Positions 28,440 through 37,794 of a DNA stretch of 64,000 nucleotides are shown here, in pieces. The stretch comes from Arenibacter hampyeongensis (GTDB taxonomy: Bacteria > Bacteroidota > Bacteroidia > Flavobacteriales > Flavobacteriaceae). The stretch is from contig NZ_PIOB01000002.1 in the NCBI RefSeq assembly GCF_002909255.1, positions 1-64,000 of the forward strand. Direction: 5' to 3'. The stretch's first letter is position 1, and every line of letters starts with the position of its first letter. The notes below the pieces were generated by a model. The model worked only from the letters and a program-made list of their open reading frames with translations. It was not told where the DNA came from and did not search any database. The translations under genes were made by a program, and so were the position numbers.

Positions 28440-29804
28440 ATGAAAATATTACATAAACAACGTGCTTTTTTTGCTACGCAAAAAACCAAGGATGTTGCAT
28501 TTCGAAAAGAAACCTTAAAGCGATTGCAAAAAGAAATAATTGCGCGTGAGGATGACATTGCACAAGCTATTTACAACGATTTTAAAAAGCCCAAGTTCGA
28601 GACCTTGGCAGCAGAAACGCAATTCGTATTGGCGGAACTAAAATTGACGTTGAGAAATATTGACAATTGGGCAAGGCCTGACAGAAAATCTGCCACCTTG
28701 ATGAATTGGCCCTCCTCTGATTGGATCTATAAGGAACCCTATGGAACCGTACTGATCATTGCTCCATGGAACTATCCGTTTCAGTTGGCATTTGCTCCCA
28801 TGATCGCGGCTATAGCAGCAGGAAATACGGTTGTAATCAAACCTTCGGAAGTTACATCCCATACTGCAACGATCATCTCGGAAATTATCAATGAGGTATT
28901 CGAACCGGCACATGTTACCGTCGTGGTAGGAGGTGTGGAAGTATCCCAGGAGCTTTTGAAGGAAAAATGGGACTACATTTTCTTTACAGGTAGCACTCGG
29001 GTCGGGCAAATCGTTTATGAATCCGCGGCAAAACACCTTACACCCGTTACCTTGGAATTGGGAGGTAAAAACCCTACCATAGTCGATGAAACGGCATCAA
29101 TCAATTTGACGGCAAAACGGATTGTTTGGGGAAAGTTCTTAAATGCAGGCCAAACCTGTATTGCAACGGATTATATACTTGTACACAAAGAGGTAAAGGA
29201 CAAGCTTGTTGCGGCACTAAAACATAACATTATCAAGAGTTATGGAGAAAACATCGAAAAATCTCCGGATTTTTCACGAACGGTAAGCAAAAACCATTAT
29301 GATGGTTTAAAGGCTATGCTGGTGGGTGAAGAAATTCTTTTCGGCGGTGATAGCAATGATGAAGATAATTTTCTCGCCCCAACATTGGTCAACGAGCCCA
29401 AATTGGACAGTAAACTGATGCAAGGCGAAATTTTCGGGCCTATACTTCCCATTATTGCCTATGAACATGAGGCCGATTTAGAGCGGCATATCATGAATTA
29501 CGGCAAACCCTTGGCAACCTATATATTCTCTAACAGAGAATCTTTCCAGAAAAAAATAATCGATAAGTATAGTTTTGGTGGGGGTGCCATCAACGACACC
29601 GTAATTCAAATCACAAATAAAAGGCTCCCTTTTGGCGGAGTTGGCGCAAGCGGAATCGGAGCCTATCACGGCAAAACATCCTTTGACATATTTTCACATC
29701 AAAAGGCTATTGTAAAAAAAGCAAATTGGTTTGATGCCCCACTCCGATATCCACCTTATAACCTGCCTATGCAGATCGTAAAGAAAATAAAGCATCTGTT
29801 CTAA
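28440..29804 (+). CDS. NAD(P)-dependent aldehyde dehydrogenase
   Basis: A 454-residue ALDH of the short, ALDH3-like type often used for fatty or aromatic aldehydes. Visible motifs are the WNYPFQLAFAPMIAAIAAGN stretch, KPSE of the cofactor site, FTGSTRVGQIV, the catalytic-base Glu in LELGGKNP, and the nucleophile Cys in NAGQTCIA. LPFGGVGASGIG near the C-terminus is also characteristic. The C-terminal tail (QIVKKIKHLF) is basic and hydrophobic and could touch the membrane. It begins 113 bases after the PKD lipoprotein and may be independently transcribed; the substrate is not evident. Confidence 0.9.
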   Translation: MKILHKQRAFFATQKTKDVAFRKETLKRLQKEIIAREDDIAQAIYNDFKKPKFETLAAETQFVLAELKLTLRNIDNWARPDRKSATLMNWPSSDWIYKEPYGTVLIIAPWNYPFQLAFAPMIAAIAAGNTVVIKPSEVTSHTATIISEIINEVFEPAHVTVVVGGVEVSQELLKEKWDYIFFTGSTRVGQIVYESAAKHLTPVTLELGGKNPTIVDETASINLTAKRIVWGKFLNAGQTCIATDYILVHKEVKDKLVAALKHNIIKSYGENIEKSPDFSRTVSKNHYDGLKAMLVGEEILFGGDSNDEDNFLAPTLVNEPKLDSKLMQGEIFGPILPIIAYEHEADLERHIMNYGKPLATYIFSNRESFQKKIIDKYSFGGGAINDTVIQITNKRLPFGGVGASGIGAYHGKTSFDIFSHQKAIVKKANWFDAPLRYPPYNLPMQIVKKIKHLF

Positions 29805-30428
29805 TCAATTGGAATGGTGGAAATTGTGATAAGGCCATGTTTGAAGAACCGTCCTACACAACTGCGTCTAGGGGTCCTCAGCTCTGGATTATGTAGTTAA
29901 AATCGGTTCGGACCCATCACTCTAATACTGAAAACCAGATTTTTATATTTCTTAAATTCAATGTCGCAACCTTGACCATGCACACCTCATCCTTTTAAAA
30001 CTATTTATTTTTATGATGTTAATGTGCATTCATAATTTTTAACAAAGCTCCATGCTTTATTTATTCTGTGAACTTATATTTTTAACAATCTGTTAACGAT
30101 TATTGTTTATACCTTAGAGTTAATAATTTGGACTAAATAATGAACGCGTTAAAGTCAATTCCTTTTTCACCGTTTCGTCTTGGTGTAAATCTATTCGTTG
30201 CTTACAAGCTCCCTAATTCCATATTTTTTCACTTTTTAAGCGCTACCGGTCCTTAAAACAATTGGGCTATAGTCCATTCGTGATAAAAAAGACCCTCCCA
30301 AGTTCAAACTGTCTGAGGAATAAAAACTATGGTAAACTAAAAATTTGCTCTAGTGCCTTACTGTAAAAGCACGGAGCATAAATATATCCTTATATGAGAA
30401 TCAAGTTTAAAAATCCCAATACATTGTC
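29805..30428. other. Long intergenic region, no gene recognised
   Basis: A 624-base AT-rich stretch. No open frame of useful length, tRNA, or strong terminator is visible. An imperfect inverted repeat AACAATC/GATtATTGTT lies near 30085-30110. There is no clear promoter match in front of the sodium/proton antiporter gene. Confidence 0.5.
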
Positions 30429-31694
30429 ATGCTGATTACCACCCTTCTTTTTGTGGCTGGCTATATGATCATAGCCTTGGAGCATGTAGTAAAAATAGAC
30501 AAGGCAGCAACGGCATTGTTTATTGGAGTAGTACTATGGGTCATTGTCGCCCATACAGGAGTGGATTTTTCAGAAACCCTATTGAAGCTCAAGGAACATT
30601 TTGAGGAAATTTCTGAAATCTTATTCTTTTTACTGGGAGCCATGACCATAGTCGAATTAATTGACATCCATAACGGTTTTGAAATTATCCTTAGGATACT
30701 CAAAACAAAAAGCATGTTGATACTACTTTGGGTGCTATGTCTACTAACTTTTTTTCTTTCTGCTGTTTTGGATAACCTAACCACCACCATTGTAATGATG
30801 GCTATTTTAAGAAAGTTTCTGAACAACAAAGCGGACCTCTGGTATTTCGCAGGGTTTATCATTATTGCAGCCAATGCGGGCGGGGCCTGGTCTCCTATAG
30901 GGGATGTCACCACCATCATGCTATGGAATGGTGGCCAAGTTTCTACCAACATTATCATTAGTGAGGTATTTTTACCTAGTTTAGCTTGTTTACTGGTCCC
31001 ATTACTAATCGTTTCTTATAATTTTAAAGGGAAAACTATTGAAGCTATTGCACCAATTCCCCAAAATGTTCAACAAATAAGCCCTAAGGAAAGTAACTTT
31101 ATATTGCTCATGGGGATAGGGTTGCTATTGATGGTGCCAGTGTTTAAAGCCATTACCCATTTGCCTCCATTTTTGGGAATGCTATTTAGTTTGTGTCTTT
31201 TATGGTTAATTACTGAAGTATTGCATAAAAACAAACCAATTGAACTAAAACACCATTTATCCGTAGCTGCAACGGTTCAAAAAATTGATACTCCCAGCAT
31301 ACTTTTCTTTCTAGGGATTCTATTGGCCGTGGCCGCCATTGAAACAAATGGTTCCCTTGAATATATAGGAAGTGCCCTAGAAACCACTTTTAATGATTTT
31401 CATATTACCAATACCTTATTGGGACTTTTGTCCTCATTGATAGATAACGTACCCTTGGTGGCAGGTGCCATGGGAATGTATTCCATGGAAACCTATCCCC
31501 AGAATCATGAATTCTGGACATTTTTGGCCTATTGCGCAGGGACGGGAGGAAGTGTACTGATTATTGGTTCTGCTGCTGGGGTAGCCGCAATGGGAATTTT
31601 AAAAATTGACTTTTTATGGTACCTTCGACGTATAGCCTGGCTGGCTCTAATAGGCTATTTCTCAGGTATTCTGGTCTTTATATTAATAAATTGA
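30429..31694 (+). CDS. nhaD: NhaD-type sodium/proton antiporter
   Basis: A 421-residue inner-membrane protein with about 11-12 hydrophobic segments. The family signature is clear: AVLDNLTTTIVMMAILRKFL and ANAGGAWSPIGDVTTIMLW, followed later by LLSSLIDNVPLVAGAMGMYSM, with conserved Asp, Asn and Thr residues that handle Na+ and H+. NhaD exports sodium in exchange for protons and is common in marine and haloalkaline bacteria. It is a single gene flanked by non-coding DNA and followed by a terminator-like hairpin at 31902-31927. Confidence 0.92.
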   Translation: MLITTLLFVAGYMIIALEHVVKIDKAATALFIGVVLWVIVAHTGVDFSETLLKLKEHFEEISEILFFLLGAMTIVELIDIHNGFEIILRILKTKSMLILLWVLCLLTFFLSAVLDNLTTTIVMMAILRKFLNNKADLWYFAGFIIIAANAGGAWSPIGDVTTIMLWNGGQVSTNIIISEVFLPSLACLLVPLLIVSYNFKGKTIEAIAPIPQNVQQISPKESNFILLMGIGLLLMVPVFKAITHLPPFLGMLFSLCLLWLITEVLHKNKPIELKHHLSVAATVQKIDTPSILFFLGILLAVAAIETNGSLEYIGSALETTFNDFHITNTLLGLLSSLIDNVPLVAGAMGMYSMETYPQNHEFWTFLAYCAGTGGSVLIIGSAAGVAAMGILKIDFLWYLRRIAWLALIGYFSGILVFILIN

Positions 31695-31901
31695 AGATCA
31701 ATTTCGGAATTAAACCTAAGCAGATACTAATTCCCAATACTGACGAAAATCGAAAAAAATTAGCAATACAATTTACTTTAACACCAACAGATGTCGACGT
31801 TTCAAATTTGGAAATCACATAACTGTTTTATGCTGAAAGATTCCAGATAACCTTATTTATACTTTGGATAAAACGCGAAGTAAAGTCTTTGTCCAAAAAA
31901 T

Positions 31902-31927
31902 AAACCCTGCCCATTGGAGCAGGGTTT
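31902..31927. terminator. Rho-independent terminator between nhaD and the small minus-strand gene
   Basis: AAACCCTGC (31902-31910) and GCAGGGTTT (31919-31927) form a perfect 9-base stem with an 8-base loop. A-rich sequence lies on its left, which gives a U-rich end on the minus strand, so it most clearly ends the 68-residue gene and may also stop transcripts from nhaD. Confidence 0.8.
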
Positions 31928-31954
31928 CATATACCTTAAATGAATCTTGACGCG

Positions 31955-32161
31955 TTAACGTGCCAAATCCATCATTTTACCATTTTTTAATTCACCAAGC
32001 ACAGTAACGTCCTTGCTTTTCTTGTACTCTTCAAGAGCGTAAAGCATTTGTTCTTCTGTATCCCTTCTGATTTTTATACCTCCAGTTTTCTGATTTTTAT
32101 TTCGAACTTCAATATAATATCCGTCCTTAAGTTCCGTTGGTTTTGTCGCCGGCCTTCCCAT
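31955..32161 (-). CDS. Small basic conserved protein with an AT-hook-like N-terminus
   Basis: A 68-residue protein beginning MGRPATKP, a GRP core as in AT-hook minor-groove binders, then ELKDGYYIEVRNK and a segment GGIKIRRDTEEQMLYALEEYKKSK that reads as a strand and helix. It is charged and basic with no membrane segment. I remember similar short proteins in Flavobacteriaceae without an assigned function. It has its own terminator (31902-31927) 28 bases after the stop. A DNA- or RNA-binding role is suggested only by the GRP motif and charge. Confidence 0.65.
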   Translation of the reverse strand: MGRPATKPTELKDGYYIEVRNKNQKTGGIKIRRDTEEQMLYALEEYKKSKDVTVLGELKNGKMMDLAR

Positions 32162-32460
32162 ATTTAATAACTATTTTTTACTGTTCAAATATTAATTATT
32201 CCTGTACTAAAAATTCATTAGTCGTATAAACGTATGAAAACTTAACACAATAATCTCGAATATTATGGCTTATTAATGTATAATCCTAAAAAACATAGAT
32301 TTTTAACAAAATCTTGGCATGAATAAACCCATTAAGGTTTGCAATTTAAATTTAATTAACGCTTAGTAAAAGCCTTTTTAACAACTTAAATAGGCTGCCC
32401 AAAATTGTAATCATACCATAAAAGGCCTCTTGGGCAACCAAATATTATTTTGAACAGTAA
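32162..32460. other. Intergenic region between the small basic protein and the sugar-locus terminator
   Basis: About 300 bases of AT-rich sequence that should contain the promoter of the 68-residue gene; no exact -7 match is visible on that strand. TGCCCAA and TTGGGCA arms near 32397-32443 are too far apart to form a convincing hairpin. Confidence 0.4.
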
Positions 32461-32496
32461 AAAGGTTGGTAAAAGAATACTCTTTCACCAACCTTT
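32461..32496 (-). terminator. Terminator of the seven-gene sugar-oxidation run
   Basis: AAAGGTTGGT (32461-32470) pairs with ACCAACCTTT (32487-32496), and the inner bases (AAAGA/TCTTT) extend the stem. It begins 29 bases after the stop codon of the large lipoprotein gene, the last in a minus-strand run. Confidence 0.75.
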
Positions 32497-32525
32497 AATC
32501 AAAGACTTAATACAATTGCCCTAAT

Positions 32526-35500
32526 TTACTTCATCGGATGCTCTTTTAATAATTCCTCTGGGGAATAAAAGCCCTCCTTATCCTTAATCTTCCCACGCAC
32601 TTCCTTCACTTTATCCGTAGAAATCACAGAGGCCTTATTTCCAAAGGTATTTCTGACATAAGTTAATACGGCCGCAGTTTCATCTGCGCTAAGTAAATTT
32701 CCAAAAGGTGTCATAGGTACTTGTCCAGGATAGGACTTGCCATTAACTACTATAGGTCCCATAAGTCCATTGGTAGTTAATTTTATAAGCCTATCCTCAC
32801 TACCCGTGACCCATTCAGATCCAGCAAGTGGAGGAAAACCAGAAGCTTCCAGACCTTGACCATCGGCTTGGTGACAAGTGGCACAAAAGCCATCCCTCAT
32901 ATATATTTCCCTTCCTGCAACCATAAGTTCCAAGTCTTTTCCTTTTAGATCGGTCTTGATAACCTCTTTTGGCTCCTCCCCTGCCTTGTGGCCATTTAAA
33001 TGGGCCAGGGCAGATTCATAAGGTTTTTCCATCCATTTGTCCAATCCCTTATTTCCTGCTTCTGTGATAATGGGAATCCCCGCATCCCTACCCAACCAAG
33101 AAGCAGCTACCAAGGCTTCCAGTCTTACCCGTGGATTGTCATCCTTGGCGGCTTGCATTAAAAGTTCGGCCTGATCTGGAATTTGATGTCCGGCATAGCG
33201 AAGAACACCTACAGCAGCGGCACGGGCCTTGAAATCTTTTGCGTTAAGTACTTGTTTAAGTAATGGTCCATCAACTTTATCCAAGCCCCAGGTCACCCAT
33301 AAAGCCTCCAATAAGTTGTGTTCATATCTAGGCTCATTTTTATCCAAGCTTGCCACCCAAGTTTTCAATTTTGACAATACTTCGGAGGCATCCCTAGCTC
33401 TCAATTCCCTTTTTGTTCTGTATCGGGTACGGTATTCGGGAAGTTTAAGGTTATCCAATAATTCATCTATACTGGCATCAACAATCTTGGCAGGTTCCAC
33501 CAAAGGCCTTGATGGGTAGGTAATACGGTATACCCTACCGTGTGCATGATCTCTTAGGGGATCACGCGCATTGTGCTGCATGTGTCCAATAAGCACATTG
33601 TGCCAATCTATGACGTACAAAGAACCATCAGGAGCAAACTCCAAATCTACAGGTCGAAAATTTTTATCGGTTGCTGAGATCAAATCCTCTTGATGCTTGC
33701 TTACATAACCGGCAGTTTTAGGGTCATCAACCATTGAATGTTCCTTAATACCCAAGAATCCAATAGTATTGGCAATCAACATATTGCCTTGTGCGGCATC
33801 TGGAAAATGTCTGCTCGATACGAATTCCAAACCAGAAGTTGGTCTCACCAAATGTTTCTTTTCTATAAGGTTTTCGGGTAATGGTGAACTTACCCCGTAC
33901 CGTGGTACAATTGTTCCTGGCATCATCCAAGTAGCCGCTGGACCGGAGGTATGTTCAAAAAATGGTTGCCCCCAATCATCGAAAGCAATACCCCATGGGT
34001 TTGGAATGGGCAATTGTGCCGTACGCTCCAAATGATGTCTTTGTGGGCTATACCTATAGAACCCACCATTAGTTCCTCTAACAGTACCATATGCAGTTTC
34101 CACATTGGTATGCAAAAACACTCCTTCTCCCATATAGATCGCTCCTGATGGATCGGCTGTAAAGGCGCTTATTGCATGGTGCGTATCGTGATCATCGAAT
34201 CCACTTAAAATGATATCCTTTGCATCGGCCTTGTCATCACCATCTGTATCCTTTAACAATACCAAGTTGGTACCTTGAGAAACATACACTCCTTCTGGCG
34301 CAAATTCAAATCCTATAGTTAGATGAAGTCCGTCTGCAAAGACAGTTTGCTTATCTGCCTTGCCATCGTTGTCGGTATCTTCCAATATTAACAACTTATC
34401 ATTGGGCTTACTGTCGCCAGGCTTATAATGAGGGTAACTTGGCATTACCCCTACCCATAGCCTTCCTTTGTTATCAAAGGAAATCTGTACGGGATTGGCC
34501 AGGTCAGGAAACTCTACCTCAGAGGCAAAAAGTTCTATCTTATAACCGGGTGCCGCCGTAATTTTATCCAGTGCATCTTTCCCATATAAATACTCTGGGG
34601 TTCCATTTTTATCACTTGGCTTATAGTTTGTTTGTACTTCAGGTAATTCTTTGGTTTGAGCATCACTTTTGGCCAAATCCATTTTTTTTCCCTGTAGTGC
34701 TTCCCAAATAGCAGTATCTCGAATAGCAGTCATCTGACGTATTTTCTCTATCTCAAAAGGATAGTTATCCGGACCGTATGGATCATAACGCCTACCATAG
34801 GCATGAACACCGTTGGGAATTTTAAAATCGTTATGCCAGAACCAGTTTTTTTCATTTACGGCATCCAGCACCAATTCACGGTTTTCTTCTACCTTACTTT
34901 CTTTGACACCGAAAACTTTATCTGCCAACAGCTTGGCAAACTTCTGGTAACCCAAATCGTTTAGTTGAAAACCGTCCTGCGTTAAATCTGTACTTTCGGA
35001 TTGATACCATTCTCTTGTGGGGTCAAAAGCATTCACAAAAAGAACACCTTCTTCCGCGGCTACTTCCTTCATTGCCGCAGTGTACAACTCTAGGTTCCCA
35101 TTTTCTTTTTGTCCATTGGGCAGGTCCATCTTATCGGACAGATCTTCAAAAGCAATGGGTGACACAAGTGCCAATTGCGGAGGCGTGGCGCCATTATATT
35201 TTTGACTTAGGGTATGTTTAATAAACGCCCTTAATTCCTCCTTATAATTGTCCAGGCCTTCTTGCCCTTCAAAAGACTCGGAGTAACCAAAAAATCCTAT
35301 AACAATGTCTGCCTTTAAACTGGTAATCCATTCATCCGGAGAAGGAAAATGGCCAATGGGACCGGACCGGCGTCCGTCTTCACCGTCAACAAAATGTATG
35401 GCTTGCCCCGACTCATGCTGATATTTATCAGCTCCAGGAAACGCCCAAGGTGAATTTCTTGAGGAATGCGGCCTAAAACCAGGTGTATTACCACCATCAC

Positions 35501-35732
35501 ACATGTTTCGAATGTAAAGTGAATCATTGGGGTAACGAAGTTGCATTTCAGTTTCGAAATGCCCAAAGTTCATCATACGAGATCCCAAATTATTACCCAC
35601 CAACACTATATGGGAGTTAGGTTCGATTTTTAAGGTATTGTCTTCCTCCTTATTACAGCTGTAAACGGTAAGGACTAGGAAGAGCATTAGGAAAATCTTT
35701 CCCCAAGCAACTTTTTTACTGATATTCATCAT
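32526..35732 (-). CDS. Lipoprotein with SGNH-like, PVC-type dehydrogenase, HEAT-like and cytochrome c domains
   Basis: A 1068-residue exported lipoprotein. Lipobox VYSC (Cys26) is followed by NKEED, an acidic stretch that may direct it to the cell surface. Residues of about 38-275 form an SGNH-hydrolase-like domain, but its key positions are altered: GNN at 46-48 instead of GDS, GYSE at 149-152 instead of GxND, and DGFQ at 253-256 instead of DxxH. Residues of about 390-755 are the PVC-type membrane-bound dehydrogenase propeller (YKIELFASEVEFPDLANP, LLILEDTDNDGKADKQTVF, FAPDGSLYVIDWHN). Residues of about 760-900 are helical and HEAT-like. The C-terminal cytochrome c has FCATCHQ near 948 and a Met in VPMTPFGNLL. 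It likely oxidises a sugar outside the cytoplasm and passes electrons through its own haem. It is the last gene of the run, 13 bases after a Gfo/Idh/MocA gene. Confidence 0.85.
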   Translation of the reverse strand: MMNISKKVAWGKIFLMLFLVLTVYSCNKEEDNTLKIEPNSHIVLVGNNLGSRMMNFGHFETEMQLRYPNDSLYIRNMCDGGNTPGFRPHSSRNSPWAFPGADKYQHESGQAIHFVDGEDGRRSGPIGHFPSPDEWITSLKADIVIGFFGYSESFEGQEGLDNYKEELRAFIKHTLSQKYNGATPPQLALVSPIAFEDLSDKMDLPNGQKENGNLELYTAAMKEVAAEEGVLFVNAFDPTREWYQSESTDLTQDGFQLNDLGYQKFAKLLADKVFGVKESKVEENRELVLDAVNEKNWFWHNDFKIPNGVHAYGRRYDPYGPDNYPFEIEKIRQMTAIRDTAIWEALQGKKMDLAKSDAQTKELPEVQTNYKPSDKNGTPEYLYGKDALDKITAAPGYKIELFASEVEFPDLANPVQISFDNKGRLWVGVMPSYPHYKPGDSKPNDKLLILEDTDNDGKADKQTVFADGLHLTIGFEFAPEGVYVSQGTNLVLLKDTDGDDKADAKDIILSGFDDHDTHHAISAFTADPSGAIYMGEGVFLHTNVETAYGTVRGTNGGFYRYSPQRHHLERTAQLPIPNPWGIAFDDWGQPFFEHTSGPAATWMMPGTIVPRYGVSSPLPENLIEKKHLVRPTSGLEFVSSRHFPDAAQGNMLIANTIGFLGIKEHSMVDDPKTAGYVSKHQEDLISATDKNFRPVDLEFAPDGSLYVIDWHNVLIGHMQHNARDPLRDHAHGRVYRITYPSRPLVEPAKIVDASIDELLDNLKLPEYRTRYRTKRELRARDASEVLSKLKTWVASLDKNEPRYEHNLLEALWVTWGLDKVDGPLLKQVLNAKDFKARAAAVGVLRYAGHQIPDQAELLMQAAKDDNPRVRLEALVAASWLGRDAGIPIITEAGNKGLDKWMEKPYESALAHLNGHKAGEEPKEVIKTDLKGKDLELMVAGREIYMRDGFCATCHQADGQGLEASGFPPLAGSEWVTGSEDRLIKLTTNGLMGPIVVNGKSYPGQVPMTPFGNLLSADETAAVLTYVRNTFGNKASVISTDKVKEVRGKIKDKEGFYSPEELLKEHPMK

Positions 35733-35745
35733 TTTTGGTATATAA

Positions 35746-36717
35746 TTAATTGATATTCACGTGAATTCCTTCTTTTACAGACTTTTCACAAGCTTCTATA
35801 ATTCTTTGGCAGGTAACGGCATCTTCAAGACTCGAAAGTGGTGCCTCATTATTCCGCAATACATTGTTGATAAAATGTGTTGCTGTATTTTTGATCGATT
35901 CCGGGTAGGAATGGTAGGTTTGGGAGTGCGCACCATTGCGCTCATTTATAACCCAATCCCGGTAACTATAACGGGTACTACCCTTGGTTCCAATTACTTT
36001 TATGATACAGGTCCATGGGTCCCCTGCATGGTCATCATTTGCAAAGCTCGCCGATAAGTGACTTAGGGTACCATTCTGCATTTGAATATTGGCCATTGCC
36101 ACATTTTCCTGTGGGGCTATAGTGGTGTCAACGGTATGTTTTAGACAGGATACGGTTTTAGGCTGACCGGCCAAATACAGCATGGTATAGCTATGATGGG
36201 TCAAAATCTGACGGATAACACCTGGGTAACGTGCCCTGATTTCTTCAGCGTGATGAATATTGTACATCATATAAAATTGGGAGATGTCACCCAATTTACC
36301 GTTTTCAATCATGGATTTTGCCCTTTTTATACCAGCTTCGTAGATATAATTGTGAACGGGCATACATTTTACCCCGGCCTTATTAACGGCATCCTGCATT
36401 AGTTCCAATTCAGCAATACTGGAGGCTGCCGGTTTTTCCACCAAGATGTGCTTTCCTGCCTTTGCTGCTCTTATTGTATAATCGCAATGGGTTTCCATAT
36501 TGGTCAATATAAAAACGGCATCAACTTCAGCATCGCCGAGCAGATCATCAACGGAGTTGTACGTCTTACACCCAAATTTTTCGGCTTTTTTCGCCCCCTT
36601 TTCAAAGGTTCTATTCCAAAGTCCCACAAGTTGGGCCCCTGCCAAACTATTAATGGCCTCGGCGTGTAGATCGGCAATATCCCCTGCTCCTATAAATCCT
36701 ATTCCTATATTTTTCAT
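35746..36717 (-). CDS. Gfo/Idh/MocA-family oxidoreductase (first of two)
   Basis: A 323-residue cytoplasmic NAD(P)-dependent oxidoreductase without a Tat signal. The Rossmann fold starts GFIGAGDIADLHAEAIN (the GxGxxA-type cofactor loop). The family's catalytic lysine lies in HILVEKPAAS near residue 93-98. The C-terminal half has HHAEEIRARYP and LTHHSYTMLYLAG, with histidines in the substrate pocket. It acts on a sugar, cyclitol or derived ketone; the exact substrate is not deducible. Its start overlaps the end of the epimerase gene by four bases (ATGA), which indicates translational coupling, and the PVC lipoprotein gene follows 13 bases later. Confidence 0.88.
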   Translation of the reverse strand: MKNIGIGFIGAGDIADLHAEAINSLAGAQLVGLWNRTFEKGAKKAEKFGCKTYNSVDDLLGDAEVDAVFILTNMETHCDYTIRAAKAGKHILVEKPAASSIAELELMQDAVNKAGVKCMPVHNYIYEAGIKRAKSMIENGKLGDISQFYMMYNIHHAEEIRARYPGVIRQILTHHSYTMLYLAGQPKTVSCLKHTVDTTIAPQENVAMANIQMQNGTLSHLSASFANDDHAGDPWTCIIKVIGTKGSTRYSYRDWVINERNGAHSQTYHSYPESIKNTATHFINNVLRNNEAPLSSLEDAVTCQRIIEACEKSVKEGIHVNIN

Positions 36718-37733
36718 GAGGCAGCTGTAGAATATTTCAATGTGCCTTTTTCTGCCATCGTCTTAAACTCCAACAATGAATTTTTTATTCCCTCGGCTAT
36801 TCCGGTCAAAGGCAAATCTTTGAAAGTGCCTGCAATTTTTGCATGATCCAAATCGCAAACAAAAAGGTTAGGTGGCGCACCATCGGTTACGGACAACGAA
36901 ACATAGTCGCCCATGCCCAAAGACGTAGCTTGTTCTTTTATAATTTCTAAAAATGAGGTAATGGGGATGGTTTCCCCTTGGATGTTAAAAGCGCCAAAAC
37001 CTTCATAGGGCTGAAGTACACAGGCAGCGAATTGCGCACCCACATCTTCAACAAAATGATAGTTTTCCCGACCTTGATATGGCATTTCAAAAGGAATCAC
37101 TTTTTTGGCCACTGCACCTAAAACAATTGCCTTCAGGGCATTGGTCGGGGCAGAAGTTTTTCCTTTATCCCTACCCTTGCCATAAGTAGTATTTAACCGT
37201 AGACAAACCGTTGGCACTTTGGTGTTGTCATGAAATAAGCGAGCAAGATGTTCACCGGCCAATTTCCATATCCCATAATGATTGGGCGGGGCCAAAGGAA
37301 CATTCTCAGAAATAATGGTTTCCGAATACATTGATCGCATACCATAAACTGCGGCAGAACTTGCAAAAACAAATCGCTTAAGGTTAGGTAATCTTTCGGC
37401 AGCATCAAAAAGTGCCATAGTACCCCCTGTATTTATTTCCATTCCCCCTATGTGATCGCGGGAACAATCCGGGCTTTGGTACGCCCCTAAATGTATAATA
37501 TGGGTAGGGTCCACTTCAAACAAAACCCTTTCTATCTCTTTATAGTTAGAAACATCCAGAGTAACGAACTCCAAGCGCGGATCCAAATCATCCGGGAGCC
37601 ATAATTTTAATGGATCCACATTGTTAGACCGCGATGCAACAACAATTTTCCCAACCTCCTTTGATTGTAAAAGTTTATAAATAGTGACCGATCCTATACA
37701 GCCCGTACCTCCGGTAATAAATATTTTGTGCAT
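36714..37733 (-). CDS. NAD-dependent epimerase/dehydratase (extended SDR)
   Basis: A 339-residue extended short-chain dehydrogenase. FITGGTGCIGSVTIYKLL carries the GxxGxxG NAD-binding loop; the catalytic set is Ser in FASSAAVYG and Tyr/Lys in YGIWK. LRLNTTYGKGRDKG is a substrate-side loop. Such enzymes act on nucleotide sugars but also on free sugar acids, for example as uronate dehydrogenases or D-erythronate/threonate dehydrogenases (DenD type); the location in an oxidative sugar run makes the latter kind of role more likely than cell-wall nucleotide-sugar work. This is an inference from context. It is coupled by overlap to the following Gfo/Idh/MocA gene. Confidence 0.85.
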   Translation of the reverse strand: MHKIFITGGTGCIGSVTIYKLLQSKEVGKIVVASRSNNVDPLKLWLPDDLDPRLEFVTLDVSNYKEIERVLFEVDPTHIIHLGAYQSPDCSRDHIGGMEINTGGTMALFDAAERLPNLKRFVFASSAAVYGMRSMYSETIISENVPLAPPNHYGIWKLAGEHLARLFHDNTKVPTVCLRLNTTYGKGRDKGKTSAPTNALKAIVLGAVAKKVIPFEMPYQGRENYHFVEDVGAQFAACVLQPYEGFGAFNIQGETIPITSFLEIIKEQATSLGMGDYVSLSVTDGAPPNLFVCDLDHAKIAGTFKDLPLTGIAEGIKNSLLEFKTMAEKGTLKYSTAAS

Positions 37734-37794
37734 AATTTTAAAGCTTATTTTTTTTGATATTATGTTGCAGGCCTATACGAGACCTCATGAATTA

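Noticed and set aside
30085..30110. AACAATC/GATTATTGTT as an operator before nhaD
   Set aside because: The repeat is imperfect, more than 300 bases from the gene, and such AT-rich partial palindromes are expected by chance.
31616..31822. Short plus-strand frame running out of the end of nhaD
   Set aside because: It overlaps the nhaD end in another frame and the remainder has no recognisable domain or start context.
32397..32443. TGCCCAA/TTGGGCA arms as a terminator
   Set aside because: The arms are about 30 bases apart and there is no T run; the nearby hairpin at 32461-32496 is much better.
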